Assembly: GCF_016342705.1 (NCBI RefSeq)
Contig: NZ_JAEINV010000002.1
Location: forward strand, 62,001-126,000
Length of the DNA stretch: 64,000 nucleotides
Direction: 5' to 3'
DNA from: Lutibacter sp.
GTDB lineage: Bacteria; Bacteroidota; Bacteroidia; Flavobacteriales; Flavobacteriaceae
Shown here: one piece after another, positions 7,956-17,506 of the stretch
Layout: every line of letters begins with the position of its first letter
Numbering within the stretch: position 1 is the stretch's first letter
Translations under genes and position numbers: made by a program
Notes under the pieces: model-generated
The model's database searches: none
What the model was told of the DNA's origin: nothing
What the model saw: only the letters and a program-made list of their open reading frames with translations

Positions 7956-8540
7956 TTATTTTAAGTTTATTGTTAAATATCGGTTGACTTTTCTTTTGTA
8001 TTCTATGTAATTTATTTTATGCACAGACTGTAAATATCCCTCTTCCTCCAAAATCATTTTATGAAAAATGGCTACGAGTAGCACATATAAAACGATTAAG
8101 ATAATAGAAGGAAAAATTAGAATGTATCCTAAAAAAAGAATGTTATAAGATAAAAAATAAGGGTTTCGACTAATGCTATAAATTCCTGTTGTAATTAATT
8201 TGGTTTCTTGATCATATTTTATACCTACTCTCCAAGAATTTTTCATTTCAATTAGTGCAAAAACACCTACCATAAAACCAATAAAAACAAGTCCAAACCC
8301 TAATGTTTTAACCCAAGCGTATTCTGATATGTCAATTTCAATAAACCATTTAGGTTCAAGTAATGTTAAACGGAGTATTATTAATACGTACATAATTGAC
8401 GAAATTAAAATCGACATTGATAATTTTAATGATTTTCCTCTTATGGATTGCTTTGTAGCTAAATATGTCTTTATATTTCTAATTGCAAAAGCAAGAATAA
8501 AAAACACAAGTATGAGCCCTAAATATATTTTTTCTATCAT
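7956..8540 (-). CDS. Isoprenylcysteine methyltransferase-like membrane protein
   Basis: This 194-residue membrane protein has about five hydrophobic segments and the ICMT/PEMT-type C-terminal signature: TTGIYSISRNPYFLSYNILFLG at about 117-138 and a distal EEEGYL...YIEYKRKVNRY. In this family the Gly-Tyr-RNP...E...Y pattern binds S-adenosylmethionine in the membrane. Relatives are often encoded beside heavy-metal pumps in bacteria, and here it is the last gene of the metal locus, 64 bases after the P-type ATPase. Substrate unknown. Confidence 0.8.
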   Translation of the reverse strand: MIEKIYLGLILVFFILAFAIRNIKTYLATKQSIRGKSLKLSMSILISSIMYVLIILRLTLLEPKWFIEIDISEYAWVKTLGFGLVFIGFMVGVFALIEMKNSWRVGIKYDQETKLITTGIYSISRNPYFLSYNILFLGYILIFPSIILIVLYVLLVAIFHKMILEEEGYLQSVHKINYIEYKRKVNRYLTINLK

Positions 8541-8604
8541 TTCTTATATCGTTTTCCTTTATAATTTGCAGAGATATTTATTCTCTAAAAGTAAATTGAT
8601 TTAT

Positions 8605-10554
8605 TTAATTCCACTTCATTTTTTGAATACGAACTGCATTTAAAATGGCTAATAATGCAACTCCTACATCGGCAATAACAGCTTCCCACATTGTTGCCAT
8701 TCCCCAAGCACCAAGAATTAGTACCAGTATTTTTACACTCAACGCCAACCAGATGTTTTGCCATATAATTTTGTTGGTTGCATTTCCGATTTGAATAGCA
8801 GTTACAATTTTTGAAGGTTGATCGGTTTGTATTACAACGTCGGCAGTTTCAATGGCTGCATCACTTCCTAAACCTCCCATTGCCATACCTACATCAGCTA
8901 TTGTAATTACAGGAGCATCATTAATTCCATCGCCTATAAAAGCAATTGTTCTTCCCATTGCTTTTAATTTTTCTACTTCTGAAATTTTATCTTCAGGAAG
9001 TAAATCTCCTATTGCCTTATCAATTCCTAATTTATTTGCAATGGTGTCAACAACTGCTTGTTTATCGCCCGAAAGCATTACTACTTCAATTATTTTTGGG
9101 ATTTTATGTAAATTGATAATTGCCTTTAGAGCATCCTCTTTTAAGGTATCAGAAATAGTAATATATCCTGCATATAGCTGGTTTATGGCAACAACAACAA
9201 TTGTTTTATCATTTGAATCTATGGCTTCATCAAAAGGAATCTTGAATTTTTGTAACAATTTAGAATTACCAGCCAAAACTTCATACTCCCCAATTTGCCC
9301 TTTCATTCCATACCCTGAAATTTCTTCAATAGCCGTTGCTTTTAATTTTGAGTTATCAATTTTTACATAATTGACAATTGCTTGTGCAATGGGATGTGTA
9401 GAATTGGATTCTAAGACAGCTACTAATTCTAAAAATAAATTCTTATCAATGTTTGAGGTTACAATTTCCTGAACTTCAAAAACACCTTTTGTTAAAGTGC
9501 CTGTTTTATCCATAACCACAGTATCTACTTTGGTTATTAAATCCAAATAATTAGAACCTTTAAATAAAATACCATTTTGTGATGCTGCACCTATTCCACC
9601 AAAATATCCAAGTGGTATAGAAATTACCAAGGCACAAGGACACGATATTACTAGGAATATTAAGGCACGTTGTAACCAAACTTGAAATATATAATTATCC
9701 CCAAGAAAAAAGTAGGGTACTATAACTAATGCAATTGCCAACCAAAAAACAATTGGGGTATAAATTTTAGCTAAACGACTAATTAAAAGTTGGGTCTTTG
9801 CTTTTTTACCAACTGCCTCTTGCACCAATTTAAGAATTTTAGAGAGTTTGGTGTCTTCAAATTTACTGGTAACTTTTATTTCTATGACTTTGGTAAGATT
9901 TACCATTCCTGCTAGCACTTGCTCTCCTTTCTTACTGTTTTTAGGAACGGATTCTCCTGTTAATGCAGCTGTATTTAAAATGGCATCATTTGAAATTAAT
10001 TCGCCATCTAAAGCTATTTTTTCGCCTGCTTTAACCCTTATTATTTGACCAATTTTAACATCTTTGGGATGTTTTACGAAGGTTAATTCATTCTCAATAA
10101 TTGTTACTTCTTCAACCTGAACTTTTAACAAGGCTTCAATAGATCGTTTGGCTTTGTTGACTGCACTTTCTTGAAATAGTTCTCCTACTACATAAAACAG
10201 CATAACAGCAACACCTTCTTCATAGGAGCCAATTAAAAATGCACCTAAGGTTGCAACCGACATTAGAACAAACTCATTGTATATTGATCCTTTAACGATT
10301 AATTTTACAGCTTTTAAAAGAACAGGACCACCAATAAGCATATAAATTACACCAAACCAAATTAAAGGAATAGGTGCTCTAAAAAAAGGAACTTCAAAAA
10401 AATCAAAACCAATACCCAACACAAGAAAAAGCAAACTAATTATTGGAATTATATACGCTTTGTTTATGGCTAAAGTCTTATTAGATACAGTGGTATCTTT
10501 TGTATAATCTATTGCACAGGCGCCATCTTGGCATTCGTTGTCTTTACTCATCAT
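8605..10554 (-). CDS. P1B-type heavy-metal-translocating ATPase (CadA/ZntA type)
   Basis: This 649-residue pump exports soft or transition-metal cations from the cytoplasm. Visible motifs in order: actuator TGES at 199-202, transmembrane CPC at 305-307 (SCPCALV), phosphorylation site DKTGTLT at 349-355, HP of the nucleotide domain (THPIAQ, near 393) and GDGINDAP in the hinge. CPC with a final AI...AVRIQKMKW segment fits the Zn/Cd/Pb group better than Cu pumps, but specificity is inference. There is no N-terminal HMA domain, only a short stretch with Cys8 and Cys13. The start is ATG-ATG; either may be used. It has its own promoter (10570-10605) with the operator shared with the efflux operon. 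Confidence 0.93.
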   Translation of the reverse strand: MMSKDNECQDGACAIDYTKDTTVSNKTLAINKAYIIPIISLLFLVLGIGFDFFEVPFFRAPIPLIWFGVIYMLIGGPVLLKAVKLIVKGSIYNEFVLMSVATLGAFLIGSYEEGVAVMLFYVVGELFQESAVNKAKRSIEALLKVQVEEVTIIENELTFVKHPKDVKIGQIIRVKAGEKIALDGELISNDAILNTAALTGESVPKNSKKGEQVLAGMVNLTKVIEIKVTSKFEDTKLSKILKLVQEAVGKKAKTQLLISRLAKIYTPIVFWLAIALVIVPYFFLGDNYIFQVWLQRALIFLVISCPCALVISIPLGYFGGIGAASQNGILFKGSNYLDLITKVDTVVMDKTGTLTKGVFEVQEIVTSNIDKNLFLELVAVLESNSTHPIAQAIVNYVKIDNSKLKATAIEEISGYGMKGQIGEYEVLAGNSKLLQKFKIPFDEAIDSNDKTIVVVAINQLYAGYITISDTLKEDALKAIINLHKIPKIIEVVMLSGDKQAVVDTIANKLGIDKAIGDLLPEDKISEVEKLKAMGRTIAFIGDGINDAPVITIADVGMAMGGLGSDAAIETADVVIQTDQPSKIVTAIQIGNATNKIIWQNIWLALSVKILVLILGAWGMATMWEAVIADVGVALLAILNAVRIQKMKWN

Positions 10555-10569
10555 TTGAACTATTTAAGT

Positions 10570-10605
10570 CAAAATTAAGTAAATAGTGTATGCAATGGAA
10601 GTGCA
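10570..10605 (-). promoter_or_regulatory. Promoter and operator of the P-type ATPase gene
   Basis: The complement of 10570-10577 is TAATTTTG, a Bacteroidota -7 box. The 15-bp inverted-repeat-like element tgcaatggaagtgca (10591-10605) sits 13 bases further upstream and its TTG would take the -33 position. The same element, at the same 13-base spacing, is found at 17365-17400. A Fur-family regulator encoded next door is the natural candidate to bind it. Confidence 0.6.
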
Positions 10606-11022
10606 TTAATTTGAATTGCATTTGTTGCAAATGCCTTTTACAACGAGATTTACATCTTCAGCAATAAAATTTTTAGGTAAACTTATGTTTGGTATTTTGT
10701 GGTCTGTTAAACAACTAGTTTCATTACATAATTTGCAATGAAAGTGCAGATGTAAATCAGTGTCAATTTCACAATGACAATTTTCTTCGCATAAAGCGTA
10801 TTTTGTAACGCCTGTTCCATCGTCAATTTTATGAGCTAATTCACTTTCAACAAATGTTTTTAAGGTGCGGTACAATGTAGTTCTGTCGGATTTAACAAAA
10901 TACTCTTCAACATCGGTAAGGCTAATAGCGGATTTTTTATTTAAAAGAAATTGTAAAACCAACAGTCGCATTGCTGTTGGTTTTACGTTATTTTTCTTTA
11001 ATATTTGTTCTAATTCAATCAT
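10606..11022 (-). CDS. Fur-family transcriptional regulator
   Basis: This 138-residue Fur-type repressor starts at the ATG giving MIELEQILK; an upstream TTG is less likely. It has an N-terminal winged helix (NVKPTAMRLLVLQFLL, then SDRTTLYRTLKTF as recognition helix) and the C-terminal dimerisation domain with the metal ligands HLHFHCKLC, a second Cys pair NKC near the end, and ECH-like CEENCHCE. Fur proteins bind palindromes in response to Fe, Zn, Mn or Ni. Lying between the PII-like gene and the ATPase gene, and close to two copies of a TGCAATGG...TGCA element, it probably controls both metal-efflux promoters. The metal sensed cannot be told. Confidence 0.88.
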   Translation of the reverse strand: MIELEQILKKNNVKPTAMRLLVLQFLLNKKSAISLTDVEEYFVKSDRTTLYRTLKTFVESELAHKIDDGTGVTKYALCEENCHCEIDTDLHLHFHCKLCNETSCLTDHKIPNISLPKNFIAEDVNLVVKGICNKCNSN

Positions 11023-11023
11023 A

Positions 11024-11362
11024 TTAAAAATCAATTTTTTTTATTGACTTCCCTGTTTTTATCTTATAAGCATCATTCACATCAGAGACATAAATAATAC
11101 CATCGGCTGGATAAGGGGTTTTTGCGTTTTCACAAATTATTTTAACTGCTTTTTTAACTTCTTCATTTTGACAAATCAATTCTAATTTAATCACCTTGCT
11201 GTCTGCAAAATGAAATTTTAACGAAGGTACTGAATCTTCTCTTTTATAAGCGCCTGTTCCTTCACATTCAGATAATGTAACACTTTCAAATCCATTCTCT
11301 TTAAGAGCTTCTACAACATTTTCTAATTTTGTAGGTTTTATAAATGCTTTAATTTCTTTCAT
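11024..11362 (-). CDS. PII-like protein of the metal-efflux operon
   Basis: This 112-residue protein has the ferredoxin-like PII pattern: MKEIKAFIKPTKLENVVEAL, GFESVTLSECEGTGAY in the place of the T-loop start, and a C-terminal DGIIYVSDVNDAYKIKTG. It is clearly related to GlnB but lacks the uridylylated-Tyr T-loop sequence, and it belongs with PII-like proteins encoded beside CusA/CzcA pumps. It starts 11 bases after czcB and ends one base before the Fur start, so it is co-transcribed. Likely role: metal- or nucleotide-responsive regulator of the efflux system, by inference from position. Confidence 0.83.
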   Translation of the reverse strand: MKEIKAFIKPTKLENVVEALKENGFESVTLSECEGTGAYKREDSVPSLKFHFADSKVIKLELICQNEEVKKAVKIICENAKTPYPADGIIYVSDVNDAYKIKTGKSIKKIDF

Positions 11363-11373
11363 TTTAAAATATT

Positions 11374-12585
11374 TTAATGGTCGTGTCCCTCAAATTCGCC
11401 CTTGTTAAGCTCAGAATTTACATAATATGCACCTTTTGTAACTATTAAGATGTTTTTCTCCATAGGATTGGAAAACTGTACTTCTGAAAATCCTAAATCC
11501 GAAACGCCCTTAATTACTTGAATTTTTTCAAGTACAAGATCATCTTCATCCTTTTCTATTTGAACAAAAATATAATCCAATCCCTTTTCATTTACAAATG
11601 CTTCATCGGGTAGCGCGGCAACTAATTTGCTATCTGTTGAAATTCTGGCTTCTACAAACATACCTGTTAGCAAGCCTTCGTGTGTACCAATAATTTTAGC
11701 GTGTACTTTAACAGATCTGGTATCTAAATCAAAAGCTTTTCCTAAAGCAAAAATTTCAGCTTCATACATTTTATTAGGTCTGGTTGAAAGTGTAAACGCA
11801 ATTTTTTGACCGATGCTTAATTTTTCAATGTCTTTTTCAAAAACATTTAAACCTAAGTGTAAGAAATTATTATCTACAATTTCAAACATTTCTTGTTCAG
11901 GCGCAACAGATTTTCCAATATTAATTTCAATTTTTTGAATAAAACCTTGAATTGGTGCGATTACAGGAATTGATGCAACAATGACTCCTTTTTCAATAGC
12001 AGCAATGTTCATACCCATAAGATTTAGCGTAGCTTTAGCGGCATTTAAATCGGCTTTGGCGTTCAAATAAGCAGCCTCAGCTTCTTGAAATGCGCGTGCA
12101 GAAGTAATTCCATCTTTTTCTAATTCTTTTTTTCTTCCATAATCTTTTTCTAAATAGGTTAAATTACTTTTAGCAGCTAGATAGGCACGTTGCATTGAAA
12201 TAATTTCGGGATTGTTTAATGTTGCAATTATTTGACCTTTTTTCACAAAATCTCCTTCAACTACTGCAACACTTTGTACGCGACCGCCTATTATAGCACT
12301 AACACTTGCCATATTTTGAGGAGGTAATTCTAATTGACCATTTACCTTTAATGAAGCACCTAAATTTAATTGACTAAGATTGCCTAACTCTATGCCCATT
12401 ATTTCTAACTGGTTTAATTTTAAGGCTACTTTATTAGGGGTTTCTTCTCCTTCATTATGACCTTCCTCTTCGGAATGTTCATTTTTATGGTCGTCTCCTT
12501 CTGTATGTTTTGACTCGTTATTTCCACAACTTATAATGGTTAGAATAAGTATCAAAAGCGTGCTTATTTTTAAAATATTTTTCAT
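11374..12585 (-). CDS. RND efflux periplasmic adaptor (CzcB/CusB type)
   Basis: This 403-residue membrane-fusion protein starts with a lipoprotein signal (LTIISC, Cys20) and a His/Glu-rich linker (HTEGDDHKNEHSEEEGHNEGE), which may bind metal. A biotinyl-lipoyl-like hairpin domain follows (GGRVQSVAVVEGDFVKKGQ, then a helical hairpin rich in Ala, then APIQGFIQKIEINIGKSV), then the beta-barrel and membrane-proximal domains. It ends with HDH. It links the inner-membrane pump to the outer-membrane channel. It starts one base before the czcA stop region, so the two are tightly coupled. Confidence 0.9.
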   Translation of the reverse strand: MKNILKISTLLILILTIISCGNNESKHTEGDDHKNEHSEEEGHNEGEETPNKVALKLNQLEIMGIELGNLSQLNLGASLKVNGQLELPPQNMASVSAIIGGRVQSVAVVEGDFVKKGQIIATLNNPEIISMQRAYLAAKSNLTYLEKDYGRKKELEKDGITSARAFQEAEAAYLNAKADLNAAKATLNLMGMNIAAIEKGVIVASIPVIAPIQGFIQKIEINIGKSVAPEQEMFEIVDNNFLHLGLNVFEKDIEKLSIGQKIAFTLSTRPNKMYEAEIFALGKAFDLDTRSVKVHAKIIGTHEGLLTGMFVEARISTDSKLVAALPDEAFVNEKGLDYIFVQIEKDEDDLVLEKIQVIKGVSDLGFSEVQFSNPMEKNILIVTKGAYYVNSELNKGEFEGHDH

Positions 12586-12586
12586 C

Positions 12587-15500
12587 TTAATTGTATTTTC
12601 CTGTTAGGTAATTAATTTCGTTAACTGTTTGATTGTAAAGATTAAGAGCGTTTAAATAATTGCTTCTTATTTCCATCGATTGTTCTAAAAGAGCCATATA
12701 TTCTACATAGCCAATTTCTCCTTCTTTGTATGCTTTAATAGCAGATGAAAATAGCTTATCGGCTAATAAAATACCTGTTGAATTATAATAGGCTAAAGCA
12801 GCTTTTTGCTTATCATATTCATTGAGTTTTGTTTTCAGGAGCGCATTTAAATCTAATTTAGATTGCTGATAGTTTAATGAAGCTATTTCAGCATCTTTTT
12901 TGGCTGCCTGAGATTTACCTTGTTGTGCTCTAAAAAACAAAGGGATTTTAATACCTATTTCAAATCCTGAGAAATTTTTAACACCCTCAATTTGTTGATT
13001 GAAATAACCTGCAGATAGGTCTGGAAGAAATTTTGCATTCTCTAATTTATGTTCTCTTTCTTTCACTGCTATTTCATTTTGAAGCGATAAAAGCATTGGA
13101 TTATCTGAATTTTCTTCGATGGTAGCTTCAAAAGGGATTTTTTCTAAATTTTTGTTTGAAATTTCAAAGGAAGCATCGCTATTCATTAATGATTGCAATC
13201 GCTTGGTTACACTTTTAATGTCTAACTCTACATTAGATTTTAATAATCTAATGCCTTCTTTTTTACCCTCTGCAGCAATTTTTTCTATTAAATTCGTTTC
13301 TCCAAGTGCGTATTTTTTTTCAGCAATTAAGGCGAAATTTTCATACTCTTTTTCCAGATTAGCAATTAAATTAGCTTTGTTTTGCACAAACCACAACTCT
13401 AAATAGGCAGCCCTTACAGCACTTTCTAACTTATTTTTTTCAACACTTAAATTGGTTTCACTCAGTTTAATTTTATCAGCTTGTAATTTAGCTTGCGTTC
13501 CATACAGTGTTGGAAATTTAAAATCTTGTGAAATACTTACATTATAATCTTGTTGAAGTCCGTTTAATTGTCCTTTTGTATAGGAAATTGCCGTTTTATC
13601 TAAATCAAAAGCTGATTTTTTTAAGTTTTGTTGTTTTTCAATTTCTAAATGAGCACCTTTTATTGTAGGATTGTTTTCCATTGCTATTTTAACGGCATCA
13701 TTAATAGAAATAGTTATAGGAGCAGTTTGAGCATAGGTTTTATTTAACGCCATACTAAACACCATTCCAATAATTAAAAGTGTTGTTTTAGAATCTTTCA
13801 TTTTAAGTTTTGATTTAAAAGAAGTACCATTTTCAACAAAGTAATACAGAATTGGCACTACTAAAAGGGTTAATAGCGTTGATGAAATTAAACCACCTAT
13901 AACAACTGTTGCTAAAGGACGTTGTACTTCTGCACCTGCTGATGCTGAAATTGCCATTGGTAAAAATCCCATAATAGCTGCAATTGCAGTCAATAAAATT
14001 GGTCTTAACCTTTCTTCAGTAGCTGTAAATATTCGGAGTTTTATGTCAGTCATTCCTTCCAGTTTTAAACTGTTAAATCTACTTATTAAAACAAGTCCAT
14101 TTAAAACCGCTACACCGAACAAAACTACAAATCCTACACCTGCTGAAATACTAAAAGGCATACCACGTAAGGATAAACTTAAAATACCACCAATGGCAGC
14201 CAAAGGCACTGCCATATAGATCATAGCCGCCTGTTTTATTGAGTTTAATGCAAAGTATAGTAGTATAAATATTAAGAATAAAGCAATAGGAACAACAATA
14301 GAAAGGCGCTCTTTTGCTCTTAATAAGTTTTCAAAAGACCCACCATATTCAATAAAATAACCTTCAGGTAAGTTCAATTCTTTATCTAGTTTTAGCTGAA
14401 TATCTCCTACCATAGATGCTACATCTCTTCCTCTTACATTTACACCTACAGAAACTCTTCTATACGTATTGTCACGTGAAATTTGCATAGGACCAGGCTT
14501 GTAACTAATATAGGCTAATTCTTTTAAAGGTATTTGAGTATTTGTATTTGGAAGGTCTACAAAGAGATTTTTTAAATCTTCAATACTCTCTCTGCTATTC
14601 GCTGCGAAACGCACTACTAAGTCGAAACGTTTTTCTCCTTCAAAAATAATTCCTGCATTTGCACCGGCAAAAGCGGTACTTACATATTTATTTAATTTAT
14701 CGACGTTTAAACCGTATTTGGCTAATTTTTCACGTTGATAAATTACTGTGATTTGCGGTAAACCTTCAGTAGCTTCAGCACGAACATCAGCAGCGCCATC
14801 CACCGTCTGTATGATTTTTGCCATTTCTTCTGCTTTTATAGCTAAAACATCTAAATCATTTCCATATAATTTAATAGCTACATCTTCACGAACACCAGTA
14901 AGTAGTTCATTAAAACGCAATTCAACAGGTTGGCTAAATATAAAATTCACACCCACAATTGTTTTTAATTTTTCTTGCATTAGTGCTATTAGTTCTGCTT
15001 TACTTTCTGCAGAAGTCCATTTATTTATATCTTTTTCTAATATTATAAAGCAATCGGCAATATCCATTGGCATTGGGTCGGTAGGGATTTCAGCAACACC
15101 TATTCTACCAACAACAGTTATAACTTCAGGAAAATTATTGTTTATAATTTTTTCTACCTCTTCAGATACTTTTATAGATTCTGATAATGAACTACCAGGT
15201 TTCATAATAATTTGCATTGCAATGTCTCCTTCATCTAATTTTGGAATAAATTCGCCTCCCATATTTGAAAAGATAAATGCTGCAATTATAAAGAGTCCGC
15301 CAGCTATTGCAATGGTGGTTTTTTTAAATTTTAAAGCACCTTGTATTAAAGGTTTATACACTTTAAAAATAGCCGCCATTACTTTATTGCTAATGTTGTT
15401 TAGCCAAGTTTCAGTACGCGTAAATATATTATTTTTGTCTTGCGGGGTTGGTTTCATAAATAAAGAAACCATTACAGGCACATAGGTTAAACACAATAAT

Positions 15501-16969
15501 AAAGCACCTAAAACTGCGAATCCAAATGTATATGCCATTGGTGTAAACATTTTACCTTCAACACCTGTTAAAAATAAAATTGGGGTAAATACAATTAGAA
15601 TGATAAGTTGTCCGAAAAAAGCAGCATTCATCATCATACTACTAGATTTATAGGTTAACTCATCCATTTCAGCAGTAGTGATGTTGTTTTTGTTTTTCTT
15701 GAGACGTTGCTCAATATGATGCACAGTTCCTTCAACAATAATTACCGCGCCATCAACAATAATCCCGAAATCAATAGCTCCTAAGGACATTAAATTTGCC
15801 CAAACGCCTGTTGCTTTCATTAAAATAAAGGCAAATAATAATGACAGCGGAATAATTGATGCGGTTAATAAACCACCTCTTAAACTTCCTAAAAGAAGAA
15901 CTAGTACAAAAATTACAATTAAGGCACCTTCAATCAAGTTTTTAGAAACGGTACTTGTAGTACGTGCAATTAAATCGCTCCTGTCTAAAAACGGTTTTAT
16001 TTCTAAACCTTCTGGTAAGGATTTTTGAATATTCGCAATTCTTTTCTGAACATTTTTTATAACCTCATTTGGGTTTTCGCCTTTTAACATTAACACTTGC
16101 CCACCCACAGATTCTTGTCCGTCTTCTGTAAAAGCACCATAACGTACCGCTGATCCAAAACGCACTTCATCAGCCACATCTTTTATTAAAATAGGGGTGT
16201 TTTCTACATTTTTTACAACAATATTTTCAATGTCTGTTAAACTTCTTGCAAGACCTTCACCACGAATAAAGCTTGCTTGGTGATTTTTTTCGATATATGC
16301 GCCACCTGTATTTGAATTATTGGTTTCCAATGCTTCAAAAACCTCATTGATACTAATACCCATACTGTTTAATTTGTTTGGGTCTAAAGCAATTTCATAT
16401 TGTTTCACATTTCCTCCAAAAGAGTTTATTTCTACTACACCAGGCACTAATGCCATTTGACGTTTGATAATCCAATCTTGAATGGTTCTTAAATCAGACG
16501 GTGAGTATTTAGTTTCGTACCCTTTTTTTGGAACAATAGAGTATTGGTAAATTTCGCCTAAGCCAGTAGCGATTGGTGCCATAAAAGGTTTTCCAAAACC
16601 AGCAGGGATACTTTCTTGAATGGCTGTTAATTTTTCTTGAACCAATTGACGCGGTAGGTAAGTGCCCATATCATCAGAAAAGACAATAGTTACTACTGAA
16701 AGTCCAAAACGAGAAACGGAGCGTAATTCTGTAACACTAGGTAAATTGGCAACTGCCAACTCTACAGGATAGGTCACAAATTGTTCAATATCTTCCGTTC
16801 CTAAATTGGGAGCTACTGTAATTATTTGAACTTGATTATTGGTAATATCGGGTACTGAACCCAGTTTTATGGTTAACATTGAATATATTCCAGCCCCTAT
16901 AAGAACTAAAATAAATAGGCCTACAATTAATTTATTATTAATTGAAAAGCGAATGATTTTATCGATCAT
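12587..16969 (-). CDS. czcA: CzcA/CusA heavy-metal RND pump fused to a TolC-like domain
   Basis: At 1460 residues this is about 400 longer than a normal CzcA. Residues 1 to about 1045 are a full HME-RND pump: N-terminal helix, two large periplasmic loops, and the central helix DFGIIVDGAVIIVEG, the pattern of divalent-cation (Zn/Co/Cd/Ni) pumps. A hydrophobic stretch with an Ala-Gln end (TTLLIIGMVFSMALNKTYAQ, about 1058-1078) follows, then a TolC-type outer-membrane factor of about 380 residues beginning SINDAVKIAMENNPTIKG. The hydrophobic linker looks like an internal signal peptide, so the channel part may be released by cleavage. Such fusions exist in Bacteroidota. It heads the efflux operon after the DUF6660-like gene. 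Confidence 0.93.
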   Translation of the reverse strand: MIDKIIRFSINNKLIVGLFILVLIGAGIYSMLTIKLGSVPDITNNQVQIITVAPNLGTEDIEQFVTYPVELAVANLPSVTELRSVSRFGLSVVTIVFSDDMGTYLPRQLVQEKLTAIQESIPAGFGKPFMAPIATGLGEIYQYSIVPKKGYETKYSPSDLRTIQDWIIKRQMALVPGVVEINSFGGNVKQYEIALDPNKLNSMGISINEVFEALETNNSNTGGAYIEKNHQASFIRGEGLARSLTDIENIVVKNVENTPILIKDVADEVRFGSAVRYGAFTEDGQESVGGQVLMLKGENPNEVIKNVQKRIANIQKSLPEGLEIKPFLDRSDLIARTTSTVSKNLIEGALIVIFVLVLLLGSLRGGLLTASIIPLSLLFAFILMKATGVWANLMSLGAIDFGIIVDGAVIIVEGTVHHIEQRLKKNKNNITTAEMDELTYKSSSMMMNAAFFGQLIILIVFTPILFLTGVEGKMFTPMAYTFGFAVLGALLLCLTYVPVMVSLFMKPTPQDKNNIFTRTETWLNNISNKVMAAIFKVYKPLIQGALKFKKTTIAIAGGLFIIAAFIFSNMGGEFIPKLDEGDIAMQIIMKPGSSLSESIKVSEEVEKIINNNFPEVITVVGRIGVAEIPTDPMPMDIADCFIILEKDINKWTSAESKAELIALMQEKLKTIVGVNFIFSQPVELRFNELLTGVREDVAIKLYGNDLDVLAIKAEEMAKIIQTVDGAADVRAEATEGLPQITVIYQREKLAKYGLNVDKLNKYVSTAFAGANAGIIFEGEKRFDLVVRFAANSRESIEDLKNLFVDLPNTNTQIPLKELAYISYKPGPMQISRDNTYRRVSVGVNVRGRDVASMVGDIQLKLDKELNLPEGYFIEYGGSFENLLRAKERLSIVVPIALFLIFILLYFALNSIKQAAMIYMAVPLAAIGGILSLSLRGMPFSISAGVGFVVLFGVAVLNGLVLISRFNSLKLEGMTDIKLRIFTATEERLRPILLTAIAAIMGFLPMAISASAGAEVQRPLATVVIGGLISSTLLTLLVVPILYYFVENGTSFKSKLKMKDSKTTLLIIGMVFSMALNKTYAQTAPITISINDAVKIAMENNPTIKGAHLEIEKQQNLKKSAFDLDKTAISYTKGQLNGLQQDYNVSISQDFKFPTLYGTQAKLQADKIKLSETNLSVEKNKLESAVRAAYLELWFVQNKANLIANLEKEYENFALIAEKKYALGETNLIEKIAAEGKKEGIRLLKSNVELDIKSVTKRLQSLMNSDASFEISNKNLEKIPFEATIEENSDNPMLLSLQNEIAVKEREHKLENAKFLPDLSAGYFNQQIEGVKNFSGFEIGIKIPLFFRAQQGKSQAAKKDAEIASLNYQQSKLDLNALLKTKLNEYDKQKAALAYYNSTGILLADKLFSSAIKAYKEGEIGYVEYMALLEQSMEIRSNYLNALNLYNQTVNEINYLTGKYN

Positions 16970-17044
16970 TGTTTTTTAAGATTAAGTTGTTAATATTTAA
17001 AATCAACCTTCGAAAATGAAAGTAGATTAAATTGTATTTATAAC

Positions 17045-17356
17045 TTAAACTTGGGGAGGGAGGTAAATTTTGGAGTAATAGTTATTGGAGAATGATGTGC
17101 TATAAAAGGTAGCTAATTCTTTTGAAGGTATTTCAGCATACACCACATAGTCAATATGATTTAAAGGTTCGATAATGTTAACAGAACAACAACTACACAT
17201 ACAAAAAGGAGAACACATATCTGAATGAGAATGATTGTCTAGATTGACAATTTCAGATACTGTTTCTGATTGTTGTTTGTTATAGCTTACATCGTCGCAA
17301 GGTAATGCAGACAATGAGAGTATAAATAATGCTAGTATGGTTGCTGAAAATTTCAT
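17045..17356 (-). CDS. DUF6660-like Cys/His-rich exported protein
   Basis: This 103-residue protein starts at the ATG giving MKFSATILALF, a clear signal peptide ending near ALPC. The mature part has NHSHSDMCSPFCMCSCC (residues about 48-66), a dense Cys/His cluster suited to metal binding, and no other domain. Small proteins of this kind (DUF6660 in my memory) stand at the head of CusA/CzcA operons in Flavobacteriia. It is 75 bases upstream of czcA on the same strand, and its promoter carries the shared operator. A periplasmic metal chaperone or sensor role is inferred. Confidence 0.75.
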   Translation of the reverse strand: MKFSATILALFILSLSALPCDDVSYNKQQSETVSEIVNLDNHSHSDMCSPFCMCSCCSVNIIEPLNHIDYVVYAEIPSKELATFYSTSFSNNYYSKIYLPPQV

Positions 17357-17364
17357 TATGAATG

Positions 17365-17400
17365 CAAATATAGTTAAATTATATGTGCAATGGTGTTGCA
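17365..17400 (-). promoter_or_regulatory. Promoter and operator of the metal-efflux operon
   Basis: The complement of 17365-17372 is TATATTTG, a consensus -7 box. The element tgcaatggtgttgca (17386-17400) lies 13 bases upstream, matching 12 of 15 positions of the element at 10591-10605. Transcription would start about 2 bases before the ATG, giving a nearly leaderless mRNA. Confidence 0.65.
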
Positions 17401-17506
17401 AAAAAACTTTGAGCCTATGGTTTTGTTAAGGGATTAAATTTTTAGTTAAATAAGGAACAGATTGCTTCCCTGCAGTCGTAATCATGATTTTTATAGGATG
17501 CCCTTG

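Noticed and set aside
8852..9370. Long open frame on the plus strand
   Set aside because: It is antisense to the P-type ATPase, whose motifs are all intact, so it is a shadow frame.
14748..15485. 245-codon open frame on the plus strand
   Set aside because: It is antisense to the CzcA gene and has no sign of a protein family.
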